Assembly: GCA_023078685.1 (NCBI GenBank) | Contig: JALGAS010000002.1 | Coordinates: forward strand, 3,844,001-3,908,000 | Direction of reading: 5' to 3' | DNA: 64,000 bases | DNA from: Neopestalotiopsis rosae | Lineage: Eukaryota > Ascomycota > Sordariomycetes > Amphisphaeriales > Sporocadaceae | Shown here: one piece after another, positions 12,592 through 23,996 of the stretch | Layout of the letters: every line of letters begins with the position of its first letter | How positions within the stretch are numbered: position 1 is the stretch's first letter | The notes under the pieces: model-generated | The model's input: the letters and a program-made list of their open reading frames with translations, nothing else | Told to the model about the DNA's origin: nothing | The model's database searches: none | Translations under genes and position numbers: made by a program

Positions 12592-13879
12592 TTAGTCGGC
12601 ATCCAGCCTGGCGACTGGCGGGGTATCGTTGACCTGGATTCCACCTCGCTTCTTCTCGTTCGAGTCCCAAAACGGCAGCCGCCAGCCTCCCTCGTCCTCG
12701 GGGACGCTCAGCCAGAGCCGCATGAGGTGGCGGCGGGGCTTGCCCGAGTCCGGGCCAAAGTCGCGGTAGGCGGTACGGGCGTGGAGCGTGTGCGTGTTGG
12801 CCACGAACTGAATGTCGCCCACCTCGAGGATCATGTGCAGCTTGACCCGGTCGCACGTCTTCTCCAGGACCTCGGTCGCCTCGACCTGCTCCGGCGACAG
12901 CGGCGGGATCACGCCCGCGTCCGAGAAGCGCTTCAGGCTGCGCACAAAGTACGGGTCCCACTTGCAGTACACGCGCTGCTCGCGGTCCGGGTTGGCCGGG
13001 TCCTTGGGCTCGAGGTAGAATACCGACGTTCTGATGTATGGCTCCTCGCCCTCGGACACCTCGCCCTTGCGGTCAAAGTACCACACAGGCTTGGTCAGGA
13101 GCTCGGCAACGTCTGGTCGCTCTTCTTGGAGGATGTTCCAGACAGTGTGAATGGAGGAGACGTCCGACTCGCCGCCAAATTCAGATCTGGCAATACACAA
13201 GAGACCGACCACGTCGCAGTCGTCGGCGTGGAAGAATTGACGGGCATTCGTCCTGTAGATGCGGACCTTGTCAATCTGAGTGCTGTCCTCTCCGAGGTCC
13301 TTGACGTGGCCCAGAATGTGGCCTCTGCCGTTTTGCGAGACTGGGTAGCCAATGTAGGCACCGAGACCCATGTAGGCCACGGCAGACTTGTGGTTGCCCC
13401 AAACGTCGACGGGGAATCCCTTGTATAGGATGAATCCCTTTCCGTCCAACATCTCACGGCGCATGGAAGCTAGTGATGGTGCAAGGTTGGGCAGGGGAAA
13501 GTTGTCCTTGGTGATGCCGGTCAGAGGTAGCTTGAGCTCCATGAATCTGTCCGTTGCGGCAGAGAGCTCAGCAATTTCTTCCTCGGAGAACTGGTGAACC
13601 CATCGCTCAGGGTTGTTGGAGTAGTCCTCTGGTCTCCAAACGGTCGGTCCCTCGATGTGCTTGGGGAAATCACTATATGGGTAGATTTGGTCGTATTTGG
13701 GTGGGTGTTGGCCTGCTTCAGTTAGCACCTGGGCAATTGGATCAATCGGAATATTGCAAGAACGTACCAGTTGTCTTGAAGCCATCTGGAAAGACATCTT
13801 TGTTTACATTCTTGATATCGGCCTTGAGCTTCTGGATGTAGCCAGACTCGGGCTCATAGTCCACAGCGGTGGGTGCCAT
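12592..13879 (-). CDS. TauD/TfdA-like Fe(II)/2-oxoglutarate dioxygenase
   Basis: There are two exons, 13879-13768 and 13712-12592, with a 55 bp intron (GTACGT donor, CAG acceptor) that rejoins ...GFKTTGQHPPKYDQ... The product is about 410 residues. The central and C-terminal parts match the TauD family of non-haem iron oxygenases. The iron ligands are probably the H-x-D in FFHADDCDVVG and the later His in ANTHTLHARTAY; the Arg just after (RTAY or the RRHLMRLW block) would hold 2-oxoglutarate. GDIQFVANTHTLHART is the family's usual distal motif. No signal peptide or membrane segment is seen, so it is probably cytosolic. The substrate cannot be read from sequence; relatives act on taurine, other sulfonates or secondary metabolites. 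The next gene in the same orientation is a Zn2Cys6 regulator, a possible functional partner. Confidence 0.9.
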
Positions 13880-15164
13880 TTTGAATTCTGGGGGGAACTC
13901 TCTGGATTAAAGGTATAATCAATTGGCTAGGCCTTTGGCGGGAGCTATACTCGGTCGCTAGACAAGGGAAGGGAGAGAGGGGTGAATTGCTGGAAAATGA
14001 AGTAGAACCAAAAGTGTAAACTATCACCAAGATGTCACATCTTTAATATTCCAAGCACAACATGTCCCTAACCCGCAATCGGGTCCCAAGAAAATTGCAT
14101 CATCACGCCATGTCAATCTAATCTGTCCTTCATTACCTCTTCTTCCTTCCGATTCTGGGGCATTGCCGTTTCGTGAGTGGTGAGATTGGCGAGGGGTAAT
14201 GAGGGTTGGCTTGCTTGGATTGCGCGCGATCACGCAATCTAGCACCAATTGCTCACCATCCCGGTGCGCGGATGTCCGCACTCACCCATCTGCCGACGCG
14301 GGCAGGTTGATCTGCTCGGCGCTTTACTGTAAACGTCATGTTACTTTTTTTCTAACCACCATGGAGAAACAAATTGACTAGGATTAAATGAGAACATTCA
14401 CTGTGAGGATCAACAGTGCAGTGCATTGCGTGCCATTTGTGTGTGGTGTTCATGTACGTGTCTCGCCTTTGCATTTCCTTATCAGATCCTCCCTAGCTTC
14501 TATGGTCGTCGACGCCTCGTGCATACTCATACCACGTGTGGATCCGATACTCCGGTCGACTTGGATAAATCTTTGAAACTCTTATGTACCTGCATACGTG
14601 TATACTGTTGTACTACCTGAACCGGCGGGCAAAGTGGACAGCTGTGGATTGAAAGAGGAAAAACTTCAGTGGTTCTGCCGGATCATTTTCTCCTTGCTTT
14701 CACTCAATGACTGTTGAGCTTTGAGTACCACGATATACACATTGACGGGGACATGCACCATTACTTGACTGACGCAATGTCAAGCAACGATAACCGATAG
14801 CCAGACCGATAGCCATACTTTTATAGGAAAGAGGCGTGCGGCAAGTCAGGGACCGAGATATGGATACTCTTATCTATTTGGAGGTGATCGATGGGGGACC
14901 CCATCGATAGTCAAGCTCCTGAAACCTTCTCCAAGTCTGGGGTATCCATTATTGGTTACAGTTAGGAATCTCTCACGAGTTGCTTTGCATTCGGATTATA
15001 ACATGTCGTTGATGAGGTATGGTTCCACTTGAATCCGTGGTGTTGTTAAAAGCATCGGGTTTTCGATTACATTTGTGCAGATCGAGACATTACGACAGCA
15101 CTGTGATATCCAAATAACATGTCTAGTAATAATACAACAGGGTCATCTCTCACTCAAAGTATAC
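13880..15164. other. Intergenic spacer between dioxygenase and regulator
   Basis: This spacer lies upstream of the dioxygenase start and downstream of the regulator's stop. Short frames here have no protein character. It would hold the dioxygenase promoter. A near-palindromic CCATCGAT/ATCGATGG region occurs around 14886-14908. I see no gene. Confidence 0.6.
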
Positions 15165-17439
15165 TCAGGCAAAGAAGACCCCCTCTTGAATATTAAACCC
15201 AGCGCTTGCAAACATATCGGCCCATATCTCGTCTTCAGCAAAGGAAAACTCTTGCCTCCCTAGCTGTGAGTCACTTTGGTCCGCTTGTAGTGTGTCGTCG
15301 ACGCCAGTACCTCCATGACCAAGGGGTCCCGTCGGCCCAGAGGTCCTGCTATCGCCCAGCAACGTGACATTCATCCTGGTGTGGAGGTCGTCGCCCAAGG
15401 TATTACGGCTTTGGCTCTGTTGCAGCCTGCTGCGCTCTTGCCTTCTCATCTCAAAGTCGGACATGATTTTCTCCAAGAACTTGGCTTGCAGCGTGCAACT
15501 CGAACCCGCAGGAGACGCTTGCTGAGAAAAGATGCGCGTGGCGGTTTTGATAGCCTGACAGACGTGAGGCTCTATTTGTCCGGCGATACTTTCAGGTGTG
15601 GATAGAAGAAGCTTGAAAAGGTAAGTCAGTAATATGTTCCTCGAATGCTACTCCATGTCAAAGTTCTCTTACCTTGATAAGGAATGCCGCGCTGTATGCT
15701 GTCATGACATGTATCGAATCCTGTGCGAAATATAGAAATGATGCAGACCGATTGATCAGTTGGAGCATTTCGAGTGCACTCGAATAGCTCACCCACAATA
15801 CTTCGAGATTTGTCGAGATGTCTGGGTCCGCTGACGCCAATATTTCTTGCAGCGGCAGTGAGAAGAGTTGTAGCCTAAGATGCGTACCATAGAATCGTAT
15901 CAAGAAGGGATGGCAGGTTTCTGTACACCTCATATCAGACTCCAGGGACCGCTGAGTAAGAAGGTATGGACTCGTGACTCACCTGTGCTGACGCACTGGA
16001 TCCATCTTTGTTCCCACTCCTCAATGCGTATCTTGATGATGGCGAGAAGAGATTCTATACTATGCAGCGGACCACTCAGTACTCGGGAAGACTTTGGCCC
16101 CAGCAACTTGAACACTTCAGAGCTCAAGAGACGTAAAGTAACAAAGGCTCCCAGAAGTCGATCGTTATCTGTAGCTAGAGGATCTCTACACCACGACTCG
16201 ATGGACTCGATGAATGTGCTTCGCTCGATCATCCAGGGTTTACCAGTTTGCAAGCTTATACTATTGACGTTTCAGTATTTCAATGACTGGGAACATGATG
16301 CTGGAGAAAAGGTTACCTACCTCCTGTCGTATACAAAGAGGATGTACCATGTCCTCTGCACATTACGTGTCTCCCGTTTCTGAGCTTCACTCAGTGTAAG
16401 CTGATCGCAGGAATGATACGGTGCTAGCCGATGCCAGCCCAAGTCCATTCCCATGCGTATGGTATATCCGAGAAATATCCAAGCACGAGTATCCTCGGGT
16501 TCTTTCCAATATGTTAGGATAAGCACAGCTTGTGCTATTTCGATCGACTTTCTTCCGAGTCGAAAGTTATCGGCAAGAAGGCTTTCGGCATAATTATGTA
16601 GGCTCTGGTACAGGGCTGTGTTAAAAGACTTGGCTGCAGCAGCGAGTATTGCCGTGAAGAGAAAGGACGACCGCCTCCGAACGTAGTCGAACGTATGTAG
16701 AACTGGGTCCAGCTGACTTATAAATGGGTTGAGCACCTTGATAAAACTGTGGCTGAATTAGTGTATATGGACACCCCATGCTTCACGTTACATACTTATC
16801 AAACAACGACTCAGCAATCGAGAGGTTGATATGTCCAAGTTGCACAGGATCTTCTGGCGAAAAAGTAGAACAAGTATGCTCGTTGAGCGCATCAGAGACA
16901 TTCAGCCCTTGAGGACTAAGGATACTCTGAAGACTGAATCTACCCTCGGTCGCAACATGATTCAGTAGACCGGAAGGCTGCAGCGTCCCAGTCTCCCAGT
17001 CCGTGCCTCTCTCCACAGTCTGCGCCTGGGGCGTGATGGCTGATACGACACCGTCGCTTTTGGCATGCTCGGGCATAGATGGTGTCAATATTGAGGCATT
17101 GGGACTGCTTTTGGTTTTTAGAATCCTATGCATCGAGTTAGCTGCAATTGCTATAACGTTACGTGATAGAAACAGGGGGTGACCATACTTTGTGCCTGGT
17201 TTCCTCCCACGCCGGTGATCACGATAGACGCATTCTATGGACTTTCGCTCGCAGCGCTGACAATTCGAGCCGTCCCCGCCAGGGCGGCATCGCATCTTTA
17301 CTTTCCTACATGCTAGACAGGCTTTACTGATACTACGAGCGACTTAGTTCGGCGGAGTTCATCACGAGCGATATTCTCTCGATGAAACTCACATTGATTT
17401 GTTGCTTTGTGACGAAGCCTCGTTCCCCGGATTCTCCAT
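15165..17439 (-). CDS. Zn(II)2Cys6 transcription factor
   Basis: There are seven exons: 17439-17393, 17326-17189, 17125-16796, 16746-16321, 16260-15983, 15920-15673 and 15611-15165. Introns are 49-66 bp and all keep frame. The product is about 637 residues. The DNA-binding domain lies at residues ~17-48 with spacing C-x2-C-x6-C-x8-C-x2-C-x6-C, starting ACLACRKVKMRC, followed by the basic linker RRGRKPGTK. The middle region carries the fungal-specific transcription factor domain, including TFDYVRRRSSFLFTAIL, WIFLGYTIRMGMDLGWHR and DRSISLQTGKPWMI. The third intron region (17126-17188) is 63 nt with no stop and could be retained, adding 21 residues. The C-terminal 100 residues are Gln- and Asp-rich, typical of an activation region. 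Targets are unknown; the dioxygenase gene downstream on the same strand is a candidate. Confidence 0.9.
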
Positions 17440-18046
17440 TGTGGAGTTTAGCAGCATACCTGTTGCAGCGAATCTTCTGGAGAAGTTCGCCGGCATCTCA
17501 ATCGCAATTCAGCGAAGGGGTTCACTTTCCAGGGAATGCCCGTCGTACCTATCGCCGGCTCTCGGGGTTGCCCGACGCCCATAATCACCCATTATCTCCT
17601 TAGCGGCCTGCGGGGACTTTTGCCGGCAGGCATCTCCAGTGGACTCCTCTCATCAGCACCGTCGGTAAGATGGAGCCGAACCAAGACATGCTTCGCCTTA
17701 CGGTCTTTCAGTGAAGCATGACTGTTAACAGTGAGGTGTAGATCGCCGGAGCCGAGCAACAAAAATACTGTGCCCACGCAACGCTTTCTTTTCCAATGAC
17801 GATAGGTCATATTAAGGCAATTGCTCCTCCTTCACGAAGTCAAGCTAGTGGTTTTATTGCTTTAAGCTTGTAGTCAATGGTTCCGCAAAGCTCAAAGGAG
17901 GGCTTGGTATTTAAGTTACACTGATGAATTTCCTGGTTTCTATTTGCTTTGGACGGCAGATTTGCCAGGCAGACTATCGCTTATGCAATCATGTTATCTC
18001 GTAACAAGGTGGAGAGTCTTTTGGGTTAATGAGATTCTGAAGTTCA
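17440..18046. other. Intergenic spacer
   Basis: This is the promoter side of the Zn2Cys6 gene and the 3' side of the NACHT-WD40 gene. Short frames here are not convincing. Confidence 0.6.
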
Positions 18047-21000
18047 TCAAGTCAACTGTCTATCTTCAATGTTACCAGCAAGTTGCATAGTCCAAAGTCG
18101 GCCAGAATATGTACCAATTGCGATACTCTGACCTTTCGCGGCCATGACGCGGTAGAATTCACTGGGAGCGTACGCCGGCCGATGTTCCGTTGGCAACCAT
18201 AAGATTGACTCACCATTCCACGTCAGCCAGCATCCATCCAGACTGATCCCAAAGCCAATGGAACCATGACATTGACTCAGCGCAGCTAGCTGTTCAGCAG
18301 TATACTCGACGATGGAATCTACTGACTCGTAATAGCCTTTGAGAGTATGTTGATGTTGACCCGACGAGGCGTCCCATATCGTGACTCTTTCGTTTGAGCT
18401 CAATCCGATGCGCTTGCTATCCTTTGAAAGAGCTATGGACCTGATTCTGCCGAGATTACCTTTAAGCTTTTGAATAAGTTGACCTGTGACGTTCCACATC
18501 GTCCACTTATCGCCATCGCCCGCCGCGAGGTGGTGACCGTCCGTCGAGAAAACGACGCACGATGCGTGAGCATCATGCTCCTTGAAGGTCCGTATACATT
18601 GGCCTGAAGCATCCCATAGTTTCACAGTACCACCAACTCCACCCGATGCGATGAAGTGGCCATCTTCTGTGAAGGCAAGACCGGCTATCGCATCGCTATG
18701 ACCTTTGAGTGTTTGAATACAGTCGTAGCCTGGATTCTCCCATATCTTGAGAACACTATCGAAACAGCCAGAGGCTACACATCGGCCATCATTCCGAAAT
18801 GCAATTGCAAGCGTTACGTTCTCGTGACCACTGAGTGTATGAATGCATTTGCCTGACGCATCCCATATTTTGACAGTATTGTCGTATGAGGCTGATGCGA
18901 TGTATTGGCCATCAGGTGAAAAGGCTACAAACGTGACCGTTTCTTGATGATTTTCAACTTCTGGACTGCCTTGGGCTGATATATCCAAAATCTTGATGGA
19001 CTCAAAATTGAAGACGACTGCGATGCGTTTCTCCGTGAGCCAGGCGACAGAGCGCGCCGTTCCAGGACTTTCCAGTGTTTCGATTTGGTCGCCTGAAGTA
19101 GCATCCCATATGTGGATAGTGCCGTCCTCTGCGCTTGTGGCGATGCGTTGACCGTCAGCCGAAAAGGCGATCGATTCAAGCCCATGTATGGTTTGAGTTT
19201 GCAGACAATTACCTGAGGTGACGTCCCATATTCTTAAAGTGTCATTCGATAACACTATTGCTAAGCGGTCAAGTGCAGAGGCAATTGACCTTATCCACAC
19301 GTCCATGGGGTCCAGTGACTGAAGAGTCCGCAAGCAATTGCCTTCAACGTCCCATATCTTGATTGTATTATCATCTGAGCCTGACGCGATTTGACCGCCA
19401 CTTAGGAAAACGACTGCAGTGACGCGTCCGCCATCGGAGTCATGCTCCAGTGTATGGATACATTCGCCCGAATCGAGATCCCAGACTTTGACAGTATTGT
19501 CCCAGGAACCTGATACAAGTCGTCCGTCACAAGAGAGAGAGACAGAACTGACAGTATCTTCATGGCCCTGCAGTGTTCGTATACAGTCGCCAGAGTTGAT
19601 GTCCCATATTTTGACACTTCTATCGCCCGAGCCTGATGCAATTCGTCCACTGGCCAAGACGTCTACGGAAATGACAAAATCAGTGTGACCCTCGAGCGTT
19701 CGTATACATACACCTGATACAGTATCCCATATCTTGATGGTGTGATCCGCCGAACCCGACACAAGTCGTCCATTGGTGGAAGAGACTAATGATGTCACGG
19801 CCCCGGAGTGTCCTTCGAGTATCTGGAAGGAATCATTCCAATCCGCCTCAACTCTTGGTTCTGATTCGATCCAAGATGGTTTATCTCGACAAAACACCCT
19901 CCTTATCAAGCTGTTCGTTGGGCTGAAGATAAGAGCTGACGCGTAGACTTGTAAAGGGGCTAATTCGATGCCTCTTTTGTGCGAGCGAACGAATTGCTGT
20001 GCATCCTGTACAAGAGCCCGCAGTTCCGTTAAATTAGCACTGTTCTATCAAAAATTAGCATGTTCCACTTGTATTATTCAGTTCGTACGCCTGTGTTTCT
20101 ACTTCGAGCTCCTTACCAATATATTGTCAAGTTTTAAAATCGCTTTCACACCCGCCGAGATGCTGTGCATCAAGCTCAGAGCCTCCAGCCAGTGGAGATA
20201 GTTGGCTTCCAGAAATTGGAAAAGTAGCTTTGAAGTATTCGATCCTTCCTCGAAAGGATCCGCTTCTCTTTTTGATATGGAGTCTGCAAGGTGATCGACC
20301 CACGATACGCATGAGTACTTGATTCTGGCTAATGGAGCAAGATCTGACGGTTCGACTTGATCGGCAAGAAACCCAGGCGTGCCTAGACAACAAATATCAC
20401 ACCTGAGGTTTTCGCCGAGGAGCTCCAAGGACCTTGAGAATACTTTACTGTGCTGGGTTTCGATACAGCTTCCCAAAATGCGAAAAGGTGCATTCCCTTT
20501 TGTTTCAACGCATGGATTTTTCTTGATGAAGAAATCCTTTGCTGACTGGTGCACGAAGGCAACAACATCACCTTGGTTGCTCAGATTCAAGAAAGAGCCG
20601 CAAGATTTGACAACGTCCCGGACGTCATCCTGATCATATTCTTCAGGAAATTGTATCAGACCCTTCAGTTCTTCCAAGGTGACTGGTCGGTAGACAGTGG
20701 AAGCGAGACCCAGTATCTCGCAGCACAATCTTGCATCGGTTTCATCGGATAAGTCAGATATGTATTTGAGCATTCGTGCGTACAGTTCATCAAGATCTGA
20801 TGGAAACGACTTGAGTTCTTTCATAATGTGTCGTGGGCGAACGTCATATTTTTCGATTGCATGACAGACCAAGGCTACCCATAGGAAAGTCCCGTGGGCA
20901 TTCTCAGTCAAGTACTGTTGCACATCATGCCTCAATTTCTGGTTGTCGAAATTCTTTGATTTCGCCAATTGATTGACCTTGTATTTGACATAGGTATCAA

Positions 21001-22723
21001 CAGCTTCGGCAATGGCGTTTGAATTGTCCTCGAGTTGTAATTTGATGATGTGCGCCATAGTATTGAACTTCAGCTCAATCTCTGACCAATTGCGACTTGT
21101 GACGATCCATTTGGTGGTTGGAAAGCCAGCAATAAAGTCAAGAAGTTGGTCCAGATCCGCACTACATTCATCCAAAGCATCAACCACTATGATAGCGTTT
21201 TTCATGCTCTGGTCGTTGAGTACGGCTGTTGCAACTGTCTTAATTTCCTGCCACGCATTTCTGCCATCAAAAAGTTTTGTTCGCTTGCTGTCATACTCCT
21301 TTCGTATGTATTTGATGAGCGAACGGTTCTGCCGGGCAAGGCCGTACACTATTCCTCGCAGAACAGATGTCGCATTATTGGATTTGACCTCGGTAGCTTC
21401 GCAAAAGAAGTAGGACAATGTACTCGACAAGCATTCCTCTGCAATATCTTTTTCCAAGAGATCAATGATACCGCAAATAAGCATTGTTTTACCCTTTCCA
21501 GGGTCGCCCTTGATCCAAAGAGACCTGCACTCTTTATCGTTTCGAAATCGGCGGAAATCATCATGTTCAAGGATCCAGGAATAAGAACCATGGAGGAGAC
21601 CGCCTTTCTTCTCTTCGATGCGCTTCTTGTCGTCGCGGGAATCAGTTACCAGAAGATGAGCCAGGCATTCGTCATCCTTGTCGTTGTGGTACCGTTCATC
21701 TTGTTGGCGCGTGAAAATTTGGAAGACAGAGAGAAACTCGTCAGCGGTACTCTTGAGTCCTTGTAGTTTCGACCTCATATCTGCGCTACTGTACTGGTCG
21801 ATATGTGTCTGTACATCATTTTCCAATTGTTTGATCTCGGCGAGTTGACCGGCCCAGTCGTCGAATTTGATGGTATCGCGAAGAATAGTTGCTGCCCAGT
21901 TGCGGTGATAAAGACAGATGCTCCTCAGCTGGTACAAAATCAGTTGCTGGTAGAGCTCGCCGATCTTGGTCTCCAATGACTTTTGGAGTTTCGCAGTAGG
22001 ATGACCGCTCGTATTCTGATCAAGAAGTAAGGGTGCCAAATTCCAATACCATTCAACTCTCGCTGCAACATAGTTGATACCATCACGGTTACTTTTGGCT
22101 TCAGACAGCGGGTTTGCGAGAATCTGTTCGACGTGTATCAGAAAGATGGAATCTTCTCATCCAACGAAACATACCTCCAGCCCAAGACAAATGCCGGCCC
22201 AAGGAACGGCAGCTTGGGGTGCAAATCCAACAACTTGATCCATGATATCTTTTGCAGGTTGTATTGCATCCAGCCCTGTGCCGATTGCCTGTTTGACTTT
22301 TGCTGACTTTTTAGTACGTTCGATTCCTTCATGGACCAAGCTCTGCATCTGACTTGGACTGGGCTTTCCTTCAGTTGCGGCTGCCATTGGCTTATTGTGA
22401 GTAGATTCTGACTCATCCTGGCTCAATTGTTGGCGTATGCTGTATTCGAAAGACTTGACCAGATTGGGCTCTTTTTCTTCGACGTCGCTGTAAGCCTGTC
22501 GCCAGAGCTTTTCTTCAACCTTGAGATCGTCCGGCGATGCTGGACAGGATTCAGAGGTTTCCAACTCCGAAAAGATTGGGACGATACTTTCAGTCGCAGG
22601 CGCAGGCTTACGCGATGCTTCTGAGTGCACATTGTCAGGCTGAGTTGGGTTTGCTTGGGATCCCGTAGAAGGCGACCTCCCTCCAAACACTTTTTTCATC
22701 TTTTTCTTCCAATCGTGTGCCAT
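18047..22723 (-). CDS. NACHT-WD40 NOD-like receptor (NWD protein)
   Basis: There are three exons: 22723-22175, 22123-20117 and 20044-18047 (introns 51 and 72 bp). The product is about 1517 residues. The N-terminus starts MAHDWKKKMKKVF and continues into a low-complexity Ser/Pro/Glu segment. A helical domain like the NACHT-associated N-terminal domain of fungal NLRs follows (block QAIGTGLDAIQPAKDIMDQV). Next is the NACHT NTPase, with Walker A GDPGKGKT (near 21480-21510), Walker B IIVVDALDEC (near 21165-21195) and the sensor-like block TTKWIVTSRNWSEIE. The C-terminal third holds about twelve WD40 repeats ending in WD-type dipeptides (SADHTIKIWD, SWDNTVKVWD, SYDNTVKIWD). The repeats differ clearly from each other, unlike the near-identical arrays of the hypervariable HNWD subfamily. 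In fungi such proteins act in non-self recognition and programmed cell death. All frames are open, with no sign of repeat-induced mutation. The start was chosen at the first Met before the basic motif; an in-frame Met lies 59 codons upstream. Confidence 0.92.
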
Positions 22724-23996
22724 GTTTGCGAGCACCGACCAAATTTGCCAACATTGGGCGTGTTTCAATATGGCTGTGCCTTGAAAATTGGGTGCTGCCC
22801 TAGGTCTCGGACTGAACGCAGTATCTGGGCTCAGTTCTTCTGTTGAAAAGTTTCTGGAGCTGAGAAGACACCTCAGCATCCAGGACTCGCTTCGGTACAA
22901 TTCGTGTAAGCTGGCCGCTGCCAGCCACGTGGTGCTGCAGTGTCAAATCAATCAAACCCCCAATCCAGATACCCCAACGCTCCCACTGACTACAACGACC
23001 AGCATCACTTAATGTTACACAAAGATATCGTTGTAGTAGTGTAGTTGCACATGATTGTGATATCTCGAAGAGCATCGGAATGTTATAGACGTTAATATGT
23101 CGCGGCGCCTTGAGTGCCGACTTTTCCTCCTCCCTTTCTTCCCTTCTCTTTTTCTTTTCTTCAGATTCCTAATAAACATCGTACTTAGTTACATTTATGG
23201 AGTGATCGCCTACTGAGTCGCGACAATTAGGGCAAGGTGCGACTACTATGGGAGGTGTAGAGATGTCGGATGCTGGTATGCCAAATATTCCTATTTGTCA
23301 AAAGTTCAAAGAGAATGTATATTCCGTGGTTCTGCGTCTATACTTTTACGTGTTATTAGCAATTTTCCGATCTACTCCGCCGTTACTTGCAAAGCAACAA
23401 CGCTGGTCATCAGTCCTTTACCAAAGAAGCTGCATGAGATATTAGCAATCACAGTATCTTTCCAAGCCGAAAAACCACAAGAGATTCAAGGATGTATGTT
23501 CCCGATCTCACATACCTACCTAGGTAACTAACCGATCCTGTTTCCTACCTATATTCAGTCCAGGTCACCCATAGCTTATTCGTGGTGGAGTATTACTGCT
23601 ATTCGCCGGCGACTCAGCATTGGTCCACATATAGTAACAGTCGGGGTGCTAAGTCGCCGGCCTCGATCTCCACACTGCCGATCGTCTCTTAATTCACTAT
23701 CAACCTCCCCTACCTAGTACCTAGACAGCATCGCGGCCCCATGGATATGGCAGGGAGACAGACAGTCGAGAGCCGACCGCCCGGTAGGATGGTCCCGGAA
23801 ACAATGGGAAATGGTGTGGTTTTGCGGCTTGTTCTCCATGCATCCGCAGATACAGATGCAACTGCAAGCCAGGGACTTACATAAAATCCGGGGTTGATCC
23901 TCTCCATCTCGCAACCCGGCAGCTTGGGTATGCCCTTCATTCGTCAACTCTTTCTTTCAAGGGACCGATACCTTGAGTAGGGTTGAGTTTAGGAGG
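22724..23996. other. Divergent promoter region, NLR / GH3
   Basis: This spacer separates the NACHT-WD40 gene (leftward) from the GH3 gene (rightward). It has a C/T-rich tract at 23122-23168 and no convincing coding sequence. It should contain both promoters. Confidence 0.6.

Noticed and set aside
15870..15890. GTACGC donor-like site inside the Zn2Cys6 gene
   Set aside because: Reading through keeps the conserved block LIRFYGTHLRLQLFSLPL, so no intron is needed here.
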